A stretch of 64,000 nt of DNA from Larimichthys crocea (Eukaryota > Chordata > Actinopteri > Sciaenidae): contig NC_040016.1 of assembly GCF_000972845.2 (NCBI RefSeq), forward strand, positions 22,550,807 through 22,614,806, written 5' to 3'. The translations under genes were made by a program, and so were the position numbers. Below, one piece after another: positions 51,842-63,300 of the stretch; the first letter of the stretch is position 1, and the number at the start of each line of letters is the position of its first letter. Under the pieces are notes generated by a model, which did no database searches, was not told where the DNA came from, and was given only the letters and a program-made list of their open reading frames with translations.

Positions 51842-52090
51842 TAGGGTTGCAAAATTCTGGGAATTTTCAAAGTTGGAAAAGTTCCATGGGAATTAACAGG
51901 AATTTATGGGAATAAAATGGGAATTTACTAAATTGTAGGTTGGCCTTTTAACGGTGAACTTAAATATAGTTGTGGAAAAATATATTTTAGCATAATCTTG
52001 ACTAAAACAACCAGATTTCATGCAGGTACACTTGAATATCTGCTAAGGTTTCCGATTTGGAATATTCCCAAAGATCCCAGACGTCATGTG
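51842..52090 (+). repeat. Repeat with 'AGGGTTGCAAAATTCTGGGAA' start
   Basis: TAGGGTTGCAAAATTCTGGG, AAAAGTTCCATGGGAATTAA and GGAATTTATGGGAATAAAAT are words I recall from an abundant fish DNA-transposon repeat. No coding capacity is seen. The right end near GGAATATTCCCAAAGATCCC may be the inverted terminus, but the match is poor. Confidence 0.6.
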
Positions 52091-52648
52091 ACACAGTTGT
52101 TCGCTGTTAAAATAGATTCCAAGAAGAAAGTTCAGACTCAGATCTGATTGGTGTTAATGGTACTTCAGAGGTTTTTCAAAGCACTTCCACAAAGTTGGGC
52201 GACTCACAAGAGACTGATTAAAACAAAAAAACAAAAAATCAGGATTTTTCCTCAGACTCGACAAGTTCTGCATTCAAAGTCCTCAAAAGGTGCCAACGAA
52301 ATAAAAATACAATTAAGGGCTCGCCATAAACTCCGAGCATGGATGTCTTAATGTTTATCCCTGTAGTGTTAGAGCCAGAGAGCTTTAATAAATCTGTTCT
52401 TTCCCAGGAAGAGCTATACTTCTTAAAACAGAAGTGTTGATGTTCTTCCAGTTACCTCCGTCTGTTCAACACTTCGAGTACAAACAGTCGGCTGCAGGGC
52501 TGAAGAATGTAATCTGCTTTAGCAAAGCTGTAAACTGGGGAAGACTTCTGCTCGTTCATCTTAATTTTACAGGTTCTTGCCTCACCGGGTGACGACGGCA
52601 TTATTTTCACTTCAGCCACATTCAGTTTGAGACATGAGAGGAAATGCA

Positions 52649-52672
52649 GGAGGAGGAGGAGGAGGAGGAGGC
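52649..52672. repeat. (GGA)n microsatellite
   Basis: About eight GGA units in intergenic DNA. Confidence 0.95.
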
Positions 52673-52869
52673 AACATCCATCAATCTCAATGTGTAAAAT
52701 GATTTTTCAATACACACTCGACTGAACAAATATCAGGACAGTCGGGATTTATGCTGGAAATCAGTGAAACATTATGTGACAAATGATGATGATTAATGGA
52801 AAACTTTGCCTGCACACTCACACAGTTTTTGAGCATCAGATAGACTTATTGTGAAGTCTGAACTTTACA

Positions 52870-52914
52870 ACAACTCTATAACAACTCTACAAAAACTCTA
52901 CAACAACTCTACAA
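52870..52914 (+). repeat. Four-copy 11-base tandem repeat
   Basis: Units of CAACTCTACAA with single-base variants (CAACTCTATAA, AAACTCTACAA). Too short to say more. Confidence 0.9.
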
Positions 52915-54394
52915 CAGAGTCTCGAAATAGTAAAAAACTTGCTTTGTGCCGCTGACTCAGATTTACACGGGTGCCTCATTAGTCAGTCCAGTAAACGGAT
53001 GATTCTGTCTTTAATTCAGACTAATTTGACAGCCAGCGTCTGTCCTCCCGGGCTTCCTGCTGGCTGTCTCTTCGGTTCGAGCTTTCCAGAAACTGATTGT
53101 GGCCGTCGGTGCCAGGCGCTCTCTGCTGCTCATCAGCGACATTCATTTGTCAAGAACACGAGCGAGTAATGGACTCACGTTGTCAGGAAAACGCTTCCTC
53201 GTCAAAACTGGACATTGTCGAGTGAGACGTGTAAATGAAATTTCCATCACTGTCTTGATTCCACTGTGCACCTGAGCCTAATTTAAACCCTAACGAACAG
53301 GCATGGGCTTCACCTGTGTGCTTCAATTAGGTCCTGTTAGAGTAAGTGGAGGAAAAGCAGCAAAACTTTGATGTTTGGCATGAAATTCAGTACAATTCTG
53401 AAATAGTACATTGTGTGCCCAGCTTCACCTGAGCTGTCTGGTGAAACTAACCCGCAGGTTTCCAAAGAGCCGCTGTGAAGTTGCTTCTTATTTCGTTATT
53501 GAGTTATCAAGTTATTTCTAACCAAACGTTTTCTCACCTGTGAAGTCTACAGGATATTTTGCTTCATATTTCAATGTTCATTTTTTGGCACAACAAAAAA
53601 AAAAGTAATCCCACGCCTGTATGTTGTTAATTAACTTTTGCACGGTAGAAAAATGACTCTGAATTAGCTCCAGATGCACTTAGAGAACTCTGTTTTCAAC
53701 TTTCCTTTAATGTGAAATGACTTCCAGCAGCAACAGATCTGTCAAAGAATTACCTCAGCCCAGAATGACCATGAGTTGATATTTTCCTAATTTAACATGA
53801 TGATGCTAAAGTTCAGTTTTAATTAATTTTATCTTTTGCTTTGCATGTTGACCCCTGTGGGAGATTTTCAATGATTCGTTGGGAGCAAAGCGAACGGTGA
53901 GGACTCTCATTTTCTTGTGTTACTGGTTGGTTTGATCAAACTTCTGTCAGACTAATTCACTCGACAGTGAAACTTTCATGACTTCCCTCTGAAATATTCA
54001 AAAAATATGTTAAACTCTGGCTGCTGTCTGCCTCAGATTGTCTTCGTTCTGGAATGCATGGATGCCTTTATACATTCACCCTTGTAAAATCCTTTGTCAT
54101 TCTTCTATTGATCACTTTTCACCTGCCGGGAAGGGCAGCCAAACAGGGTAGCACCTTGTAAAGCTGTAAAGTCAGTGACTTGTTGAGGAAACTGCAGCAC
54201 AATGGCTTTCAGTGGTAGAAAAGAGAACAAGGGGATCAAAATTTTGACTGTCGCAGCAAGGAGTATCAATCAATATCTGTCAAAATAGGCTTTACTCTGA
54301 AGCTTTGCTGCTTTACAGTTCTCTGTGAGAGAACTGGCTGAGGAACCTCTAGCTCTTTCAAGTAGTGTTGGTGCATCGATTTTAGGCATTTCTA
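52915..54394. other. Intergenic, nothing recognised
   Basis: No exon, RNA gene or confident repeat. The open frame 52939-53169 is unremarkable. Confidence 0.45.
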
Positions 54395-54905
54395 CATCTG
54401 TTGGGTCGTGATGGCAGCAGGTTTAGCAGGGCGTTCCAGACATTCCTCTGCCCAGCAACGTTTCCAGCTCCTCCTGGGGGAACTTTCCCAAACTAGATGT
54501 TCTATGTAGTCCTTCCAGTGGTCTCTGGGTCTGCCCTGGGGTCTCCTCCCAGTTGGACATGCCCCCAAAGAAGGATGCCCAGGTGGATCCTAATCACGTG
54601 CCTGAACCACCTCAGCAGGCACCTTCAATGGTTCAGTCAGTTCTACTCCAAGCTCCTTCTGGATGTCTGAACTTCCGAATTCGTCACTCTATCTTTAAAT
54701 GTATCTAAGATCTCATTTTTCCGGTCACTCCCTAAAGCTCATGACTATAGGTGAGGGTTGGAACGAAGATGGACTGGAAAATTGAGCTTTGCCTTCTGGC
54801 TTAACTCCCACTGCAGACGCCACACCGACCCGCTGGTCCATCAAAACACGACTATGTGATATTTGAACTCCTTAGCTTGGAGCAGCAACTCGCTCCCAAC
54901 ATTTC
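54395..54905 (-). mobile_element. RTE-like LINE fragment, minus strand
   Basis: Plus-strand words GCGTTCCAGACATTCCTCTG, CAGCTCCTCCTGGGGGAAC, CTGGGTCTGCCCTGGGGTCT, CTCATGACTATAGGTGAGGG and TTGAACTCCTTAGCTTGGAG are, in order, reverse-complement signatures of the 3' coding part of a common fish LINE. Two internal deletions are likely relative to the family as I recall it. The same family is at 33690-34070 (minus), 46070-46310 (plus) and 56155-56440 (plus). Confidence 0.85.
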
Positions 54906-56154
54906 TACATTCTCACATCAAATGTCTGGGACAGATCAGATGTGAGTACACTTCATACAAAATGTTTCATCATCGAACAGATAGAAAATTGATGATCCAA
55001 CAATTACTCAACTGAAGTCTTTCCTTGATCTGTGGCGACTTAAAAGTAGCTTATTTGTCACTTTGGACAAAAGCATCAAACAAACGAATAAACGTAAATG
55101 TTGTCATTCTCAGTCGGCTCTTCAGTGACTTCTCTTGTCTCATTAGCACTGGTCTCAGTCTCACCTATAACTGTGCTCAGGATAAATTAGACTCATGACA
55201 CTTCTGACTGACCAGGATCAAGTTAGAAGTTGGAACGAATGGCGTAACTTGCAGTTTTAAAGGATAAAGCTGGCAATATTCTATATTTATCAACAAATCC
55301 CATGAAAAGACCAAAACTAACAATGTATGAGGCTCTTACTACTGTCTCACTCCGTCTCTGTGGCTCTAAGCTCCATGTGAAAACACCTCACAAATACATA
55401 GTTTGTTTTTCAGTAATTTCCTAAAAGAGCAAACATGACAGCCTTTTTAATTAAGTTCCTTCGTCTAGATTTCCAGTGCAGCATAACAAATTACTAATTA
55501 TCTGCTCTGAACTGTCATCGCCACATTTAGCAGAGGGCTGATGCATGTTGATGAGCTATTCTTGTGTTCGAATGTCTGAATATAGTCATCCTGCCTCAGC
55601 CAGTCATCTGACGTACGAGAGCGGACTTGAAATGCAGTTCAAGGAGTCTTTGTGACATTTTGAGCAATCATGTGTCAAACTGTCAGAGGGCCTTAAAAGA
55701 CGTGAGAGCGACTCTGTCAAGCGTCATTTAAGTTATTGACCCAGTCATCAGGCCTTTTCTTCGTTGTAGGATTGAGCTGCTGCAGACATGTTGGAGAATC
55801 TCTGTAACTTTTATCAAACTTTTGTGTTTGTTGGGTCATTTCTGAGCCATTGTTGAAATCATTTCTGCTTCAACAAGAGTTCTCTCCGAGGTTGTATGTA
55901 CCATGACCCTGCAATAACCCTGCAAGTTTGAGAAGCTGGTCCACGACCAGGACAAAATCTGGTTGATCCTCCTGGATCTGAGGCTTGACAATAGGTCGGC
56001 TATAATCCAGCCCTGTGGCATGAGCTTTCCCCAGGAGGTTAAGCAGGTTTAACAGGTTGGGTACCTGAAAATCACAAAAGACTAAGACGCATCTGTAGAA
56101 GTCCAACTGGAATTGCATTACAAATGTGGCTTTTAACTTTTGGACTGGTGTTCT
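54906..56154. other. Intergenic, mostly unrecognised
   Basis: The region from about 55860 may be part of the LINE that is clear from 56155, but I cannot align it by eye. Nothing else was recognised. Confidence 0.4.
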
Positions 56155-56440
56155 GAACAATGCCCAAGTCTGAGGCCATGGATCTCTGCCAGAAAATGGT
56201 AGGTTTCCCCCTTTGGGTTAGGAGCGAGTTGCTATCAGTGAAGAAGTCTTGTTGTCTTGTTCAAGTGTCCGTTACGTAGAGGACGTAGGTGGATTGGTAC
56301 AGTGCTATATTGGAATTATTTAGCCGTTCTTATATGTACCAACACCCATGGTCATTTGATCAGGATCCGTCCTCGGCACCTTCATCCAGTCGGTAGGAGA
56401 TCCCAGGGTAAACCCAGTCCTACCAAAAAGTGTTTCACAT
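56155..56440 (+). mobile_element. RTE-like LINE fragment, plus strand
   Basis: AAGTCTGAGGCCATGGATCT and CTGCCAGAAAATG read SEAMDLCQKM. LRSELLSVKK-type sequence and GGTGGATTGGTACAGTG follow, then TATATGTACCAACACCCATG GTCAT. These are degenerate versions of the SEAMVLCRK ... IGAA ... YVPTLTYGH order of the same LINE family. Several frameshifts; no tail. Confidence 0.7.
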
Positions 56441-57002
56441 AGTTTGAATCATATATTTTCTATTTCACAGATGTTTCATTATCAGTGTCAGAATCAGTCT
56501 ACGGTTTCCACAGAGTTTACTTTTTCGACGGCTCCTTTATATGAATACCAAATGTACTGTTATTATTCCAGTCATAGTGCGGCCTGCTGATAAGATAAAT
56601 TAGTCTCCACATGTTCAGTTGATACTTTTCATACTTTCCTTATAGGTTTCTGTTTGATTGGCAATGATTGATAAACCAAATTCTGTAGAACTCAATTTTC
56701 TAGTCTTGTGCACATCGAGATCTTTGAAGGCTCAGACTTTTCTGAGGAGTGAAACCGTGTAAATGTGAAGCAGTGACACTCAGTTAATCACTGTCTGTTT
56801 GCTAATGAATTAGGACGTCCCTGTTTAAATTACCTGTAACGTCACTGCAAAATGACTCAGCAGGAGGAGCTTGTAAATAATGTTAATATGTGAGCTTGTC
56901 AAAGTTTTCTGCTTAGTGAGCAGTTTAACAAATTAGCATTGCACATTAATGTGTTTTTTTTTTTATTAATTGTTTAGTCTACAAGATGTCAAACTAAATT
57001 TC
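56441..57002. other. Intergenic, nothing recognised
   Basis: No exon or confident repeat. A T run lies at 56953-56964, next to the family H copy. Confidence 0.45.
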
Positions 57003-57402
57003 ACCAAGCTCTCACCAACCACTAAAAGTCAGTCCCACATTTACTCTTGTCCGGCGGCTTCTTGCTCGCTCACTCTCTCCTTTTCTCTTCTTAGCTTCCT
57101 CCGTCAGCGTCCTCTTCACTCTCTTCTCCTCTGCCATCATGTCCATAGAAGCTGCTGACTGCTGGGCTTGAAACCCTCCTCTTCTTCTTCTTCTTCTTCC
57201 TGGTGGTCCAAAACACACCTGTGGTACAAACACTAACACTCCCCCCGTCGCTCTGAGCTCACAGCCTGGCTAACATGAGCTAACAGCAGCTACAGCTGTC
57301 AGCAGTTTACTTCACTGTCCATCAGGAAACTCTGTAAATCACAGAGAGTTGAGGCGGAGCAGCAAATATGATCCAGTTTCATTAAAATCAGTAAAGTAGT
57401 TG
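57003..57402 (-). mobile_element. Dispersed repeat family H, copy E
   Basis: Minus strand: leader with GTTAGCTCATGTTAGCC, short GAA tract (57178-57198), then [20 protein letters not shown] continuing to GLTFSGW and the family stop, truncated soon after. The peptide is identical to copy D although the copies lie 8 kb apart on opposite strands. The leader has lost a block near 57362 relative to copy A. Confidence 0.8.
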
Positions 57403-58076
57403 GTGCCTCACAAACTTTTTCCTCTGCTCTGCAGCCTGTAGATGTGAAGACTGAAAACACCATCTGTTTCGCCGGTGACTCACAGTCCTGCACAGTACAT
57501 CCGTGAACTGTCTGCATACATTACGTGTTCAATGCAGAACGTTAGACATCTTTATAGATCAACAGCAGACGACAGTAACTGAAGGTTTACTGATGATTTT
57601 TACATTTCTTCTTCCACTTTTCCCGGAAAGTTTCAGTCAGTATTTGTAGAACAATTCACTGTGGGAACGAACAGAATCACTCTCTTTGTTTTCAGCATAT
57701 TTTCTGTTTCAGTTTCACATTTGAGAGATAAAAATAAGACTAGACTCCGTGCAGTATCGGCAACTTGATCTCCCGTCTTCAGGTGAGATCTGTGAAACGT
57801 CCCCTCTCTCCCTGCAGTGTCCAAAGGTCAGCAGTAACACTGATTGTCTGAGTCAGCAGAGGATGATCCTTTTGTCTCTGGCTGCTTGTTTTAACCTTTG
57901 TTTTCATGGAGAAGTTTTGCTGAGCAGGCGTGTTATTCCTCAGAGCACACCTCTGCACGCTGAACACTAATTCAGTTCAGGATTGAGTGCCTTGTTAAAG
58001 TGTGACACCTCGTCCACAATGGAGGACGTTAATGCCTTAAAGGGACCATGTGGAGGTTTTCTTCACTGTCCGACCT
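57403..58076. other. Intergenic, nothing recognised
   Basis: No exon, RNA gene or confident repeat. Confidence 0.45.
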
Positions 58077-58160
58077 GTGACGTCCCCACAGACTGTCTAA
58101 AACCTGGACGTAGTCTCCGTGACGTCCCCGCAGACTGTCTAAAACCTGGACGTAGTCTCC
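58077..58160 (+). repeat. Tandem pair of the 42-base unit, locus 2
   Basis: Two nearly identical units (TGACGTCCCCGCAGACTGTC then TAAAACCTGGACGTAGTCTCCG) in tandem, as at 37915-37998. An open frame (57983-58465) reads through them as a repeated [13 protein letters not shown] peptide, which is repeat-derived. Confidence 0.85.
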
Positions 58161-60887
58161 AAGTCTCCTTCATTGGTTTGGTCTTTCACTCTGTAAGAAA
58201 ACAGATTTTTCATCTTCTGGCCTCTTTCGGTGGTTTTTGTCCTACATGTGTGACTTCCTTGAATATTTCCTTGTTCTACATCTTTGGCAGTGACAAAGGA
58301 CCCCGTCCTCTGCAGTCGGCCGTCACTTTCTCATGTTTTACCCATGAGAGTCACATTTCTGGGTCTTCTGTGGCTTCTTATGACCATGAAATGAAAGTTT
58401 CAACACAAGGTCAAGCAAAACACTTGAGGTTTCCAGGAACATCGCATCAAACTTATAAACTGTAATAATAAAGCATAAATATTCTAATCTGAGCAGGTCT
58501 GTTTGGTTTAACCATGTAAAAACATAAACTACCTGCAGCAGCGAACATAGTCACAGAAATCCTGTTTGGGTTCAGTCCGAACAGTCGGTCCAGGCCTGAC
58601 GGGCTTCACCTCTCAGGCTCCTCAGCCGGATAAAGGAGGACACAGACTTTGCAATCAAACTATAGCTTGAGGGAGCGAGGAATAAACTGTGTATAATTAA
58701 AAAGGATTTGCATGTGATTAGTATTCCCTGACATTGTCGTCAGTGACCCTGGAGGCTCGCAGAGCAACAACAGCGTTTGCAGATACATAAATTAGACTTT
58801 GAGAAGAAAAACAGCTGCTTGGGAGATTCTGTGTGAGAGCGCCGTGACACCAGGTGGGACTGTTCCTCCTGGGAAGGGTTAGAGATCGTCCTGAGGGGGG
58901 CCGGGGTCATTAAACCACCAAATGAGGTTCAAACCAAACTCATTTATTTAGTGGAAATACAGAGAACACACGTGTGACTGTCAAAAAGTCAAAAAACTGC
59001 TGAGTCTTTGCCGCCTTGACAGCGTCGACCTGTGAATGAATGCAGCCTTTGTTAAAGCCTCCGTAGCTGCTCAAGCTCTCAGATACTTTAGAGACAAACC
59101 TCCTTTTTTTCCAGACTGAACATTTTGTAAATCACCTCCTGGATTATGACGAATCTGTCCTCTCACTTCAGGTCTTTGGGCTTTCACCAGCTCGTTACAG
59201 AATCCATCATACTCTGACGTTTCTCAGCGTACAAGCTGTCAGCTAATTGAGACGTTTGTACGCCGAGGCTTGTCTGAGACTCGGTCAATAGCTCCCGTGG
59301 TGAAGGCCCATTAACACACAGTGTTTGTCTGAACGGCACACATCATCTCAGGTTTGAGTCATCTGTCAAACCTTCTCTGCGTTCAGAGGAAGCGTCATAT
59401 CAACTCCTTTCTATCAACCGTTGATCACGATGCTCATGTTGTTGAAATCTGGCTTTTTAAAGGACGAGTGAGCGGTCCGATCACCTGTCACGTTCGATTT
59501 TTAGCTTCACAGGAAGTAAAGCCCTGACAGGATTTAGTCTGAGGCCATCGGGGACCAACGAGGTTGAAGCTTTATCTGGAATTACAAAGTAAATCCCTTA
59601 AAGTCTCGCCTGTGGTAAGAGACTGTGCTGAGCTCCATGTGGCTGTTTTCATCGAAAGGACAATAGATGTTCACTTGACGTTGATGTATTGAGTCGTATT
59701 TACAGAGAAACCTCCAGATAATCAAGAAAAATGAGACGTATGTATAAATGATCCCATGGCAGCATCAAACATGGGACTGTTCTGGACGTCAACAATAGAG
59801 ATACAAGCATCTAGTTAAGAAAAGTAAAGACAGATGAATCTACACTTCCCGTAAACATAAGTTTGTTTCCACGAGAACTTTGTAACCAGCTAACGTCAGC
59901 TAAATAAAATCTGCCAGCAAATCTGTTTCTAATAAAAAGCTCATTAAGTTTATTTCAGTCATGTGAGCAGCAACATGTGGCTCATCAGGAGGGAGAGGAG
60001 CCACGTACGCTAATTACACTTTTACAGATATTTTTAAGTCTGCCGGAGGTTTTTCTCTGTCGGGCTGTATCGATTCAGTCAAACTGCAGAGCTCGACCAC
60101 CTCAACACACTGCTGCACACCTGACCAAACCTGCATCTGCACTGACCTTCACACAGTGTTTTATTCATTAAAAATAAAGTGGCAGGTTCCCGTTGCAGTT
60201 GTTGGGGTCTCCTCTGTCGGCTGTGTGCACTGCCTCATTATAACACGGCTGGTTCATGTGTGTAACGCAGCTAATGAGGGGTAAAAAAAAAAAAAGTCGT
60301 GTCTTTGCGTCTAAAGAAAGAAAAGAAAAAAGAAGTCGTGTCTTTACAGACCGGAGACTCAACGAGACGTGAAAGTGAGGAAGTGAAGCAGAAGACGATG
60401 AGGTGAACGTCTGTAAGACGTCCGGTTATCAGCTCGGAGGACTGATTTCATCCTTTGACTCGTGTCGATGAAGAGACGATTCAAACAGTCGGGTTCAGTC
60501 AGGGTTCACAGTTCACTGAGGCAGCGTCGCACATGCACAGTGCAAACACAGAGAGGCGTTTTCTCATTTGTAAGATTGGACTTTGTTTGAATGAACAGTA
60601 TCTCATGAGGGGGAGTGAGTCTAACAGTCTGGATTATATTGATGACTGTCGACACCTGACTGTATGTTGATCACTGGCGGTGGCTGATTGGGTTTATTTT
60701 TTGTTTTATTGTTGTGGCGTCCCCCGGGTGGTCCACATACCACGGTTTGAGAACCCTAATGAAGCAGCAGGATGAGTCTGACCTGCCGAAGCCTCGTCAG
60801 TCGGTTTCATCACACTGAATAACGTGTTGCGTGTCCTTTTCAGTCCGAACCGCAGAGAAAGAAAGTCTCTCATCTCCACGGCAACTA

Positions 60888-60889
<2 letters not shown>
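58161..60889. other. Intergenic, nothing recognised
   Basis: No exon, RNA gene or confident repeat in about 2.7 kb. A 13-base A run lies near 60282-60294. Confidence 0.45.

Positions 60890-60918
<29 letters not shown>
60890..60918. repeat. (GT)n microsatellite
   Basis: About 14 GT units, followed after a short gap by TGCGTGTGTGTGTG. Confidence 0.95.
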
Positions 60919-62089
60919 ACAGTACATGCGTGTGTGTGTGAGGCTGCGGTTTGGTCGCGGAGCTCCTGAAGCTTCATCATGTTCGTTGATTCTCAGATAA
61001 TTGGAACAAATCATCCAAACTGAGATTTTCAGCTTCGTCATCGTGGTGTTTTTATCTGCTGCTGCTACAGGAAGCTCGAAGAAACTCAGCTGCTCGATTT
61101 ATCACCATTCAGCTTTTTAGCTTCTTTCAGCAAATGGTTTTGTTTTTTTCCGCCCAGCATAAATGACAGCGACGCTTCTCAGCATGTAGGTCGACGCTTT
61201 ACGTTAATATTCAAGCGACAGCTGGAGTTTGACTCTCAGAGGTCGATGTGACGGGATGGATCCATAAAACATGGAGACTCGAACATACGAGACAGCTGTT
61301 CCTGCCTGCAAACAGTCAGCCATGGTTAAACTGATGTGTTTCCTCAGGCGTCGGTGCAGCCCAAAGCAGAGCTAAAAGAGAGTGAGTGATAGTTTGGATC
61401 TTCAAAACAAACCTTTGACTTTGATTCATGAAACTTTCCTGAAAGTTTGAAGGCGTCAGGTAGGCACAATTTTAATGGTTTAAAACAGGAGAGCACTAAT
61501 CACCAGCCTCGTTAGTGATGAGGGAATTAAAAGAGCATCTGACACTCTGTCAGTCAGCAGTGGGAGGAACATGAGGGCTGATTATTTTCACGGAGGCTGT
61601 CCAGTTTAACCACCGAGGAACCAAACTGAACACAAACTCTCCTGAACTCCAACAAACAGTTTCTGTCAGCTGTCAGTGATTCGTCTTCAAGTCTGTGACG
61701 TCGGAGTCGTCCTCGTGTGTTTCATGAACGTTCTTGACGGCGTCCTGTTTACCTGTAGTGCATCCATCTGGACCGCCGTGTGCTGTGGACTCATATCGAG
61801 CCCGTCACAGCCTGTCATCAGCGGGGCAGGAGCGAGCTCAGCGAGCGGGCTGACTGACACAAATACCCAACGAGCTGCTGCAGAGGGACGGGCGGCGTAC
61901 AGTCGACAGGCAGGAAGTTACAGTCAATCAGAGCGCTGCTCCGGTGTCGATCCTAACGAGTGTCACCGAGTCACCGTGAGACTCCACCGCTGTCGACATC
62001 CAGTACAAGGAAGTTAGTGAGACTGTTTCTCTGTGTTTGCTCTGAATTATTGAGCTGAATGTCCGATTAGTTTAAAAGTTTGAAGCCAG
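60919..62089. other. Intergenic, nothing recognised
   Basis: The open frame 61676-62017 (113 residues) has no family resemblance. Confidence 0.45.
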
Positions 62090-62214
62090 CTCGGCGTCTG
62101 TCTTTCAGCCTTTTATTTCACCAAGCTCTCACCAACCACTAAAAGTCAGTCCCACATTTACTCTTCTCCTCTGCCATCATGTCCATAGAGGCTGCTGACT
62201 GCTGGGCTGGAAAA
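62090..62214 (-). mobile_element. Dispersed repeat family H, copy F (short deletion derivative)
   Basis: Matches the distal part (CTCGGCGTCTGTCTTTCAGC, CACCAACCACTAAAAGTCAG, CCCACATTTACTCTT) and then jumps to CTCCTCTGCCATCATGTCCA. About 70 bases of the Lys/Arg-rich segment are missing, at a point where ACTCT words flank the missing block. It ends at CTGACTGCTGGGCTG. Confidence 0.8.
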
Positions 62215-62558
62215 CAGTTTACCGTGGACATTTTAGAGTCGCTCCTAACTTACAGTGAGCAAGAAAACATGAAACGACTTCAGTGTCACATTTCAAACAA
62301 ACTCTTTTCTGTTTATTCTGACCAGTAAAATCCTTAACATGTCCTTCGATGGACAAAGGTTTGAGTCTTCAGTCTTTCTTTTACATTTGGCATGAATCTG
62401 CACACTCACTCATGTTGTATGAGGATAAAAACACTGTGGCCAGCCTGCAGATCTGTGTGAAGAAGCCTCTTATTAGTATTCTGTCGAGGAGGGCTCATCT
62501 GCAGCCCGTCTGCAGGGCTGATGAGCGTCTGAACTCTGAAATCTGGGCTAAATCTCAG

Positions 62559-62592
62559 GCCTCCTCCTCCTCCTCCTCCTCCTCCTCCTCTG
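62559..62592. repeat. (CTC)n microsatellite
   Basis: About eleven CTC units. It lies outside any family H copy, although one ends 350 bases away. Ser-, Gly- and Arg-rich frames across it are artefacts. Confidence 0.95.
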
Positions 62593-63199
62593 CAGGTCAT
62601 CCCCTGGCCTGCAGCAGCAGAGTGAACCGAAGCTGTGAGTGGAAAAAAAAAAAGCAAAAAGGCGTTTGAAGTGGAGGAAATCATTAGGATGTAGTTCTTC
62701 AGCAGCTGAGAGCTGCAGCAGGTGGATGAGCATCTTCACCTCTGACCTGCCAGTCCATGGGAGGCCTGAGTCGTCCTCTGGGGACCTCTCGGTGGATTTA
62801 GTTTAAACTTCAGAGTCTGCAGACGGACCACGACCGCCGCCGTGCAGCCGAGCCACAGCTCGACATGTAACTGTGTCTGAGTATTTGTATGCGTTATACT
62901 GAGTGTGTGTCTGCATGTGTGTGACTGTGCAACAGTCTGTGTCTAATAGAGCTGAAGTGTGTGTCGCTCTGCATGTTAATGTGCACATGAATATTCATGA
63001 GACTGACATTTATTACAGTCTGTTTGGAGTCGTCTCTTCACATTAAAATCAAGACTGTAATGTTCCATGTATAAAAACTCTTTATGCATTATAACATGTA
63101 CTTAATAAATATAGAAGTACACATTTGAGGACCTTGTACTTTGAACGGAGCCTCGCCTCCGACGCTGTGTCCAGTTTTCTTTATGAAACCATATTTTTA
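62593..63199. other. Intergenic, nothing recognised
   Basis: Contains a short imperfect GT-rich patch near 62900-62930 and no gene. Confidence 0.45.
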
Positions 63200-63300
63200 C
63201 AAGCAGCGACCTCCGTGGCTTTGAGGCAGTTCCTCGTCATCCACTTGAGGCTGGCTCCAGAAGTGAGTCAGTGTCCATAGGTCCCCATGTTCAAACCTGT
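63200..63300 (-). repeat. Dispersed repeat family G, partial copy
   Basis: AGCGACCTCCGTGGCTTTGA then CATCCACTTGAGGCTGGCTC, CAGAAGTGAGTCAGTGTCCA and TAGGTCCCCATGTTCAAACC: the reverse complement of the family G right half, including its terminal ACCTCCG word. Confidence 0.75.

Noticed and set aside
57983..58465. 160-residue frame with an internal [13 protein letters not shown] repeat
   Set aside because: The peptide repeat is the tandem 42-base unit, also found in non-coding places elsewhere in the window.
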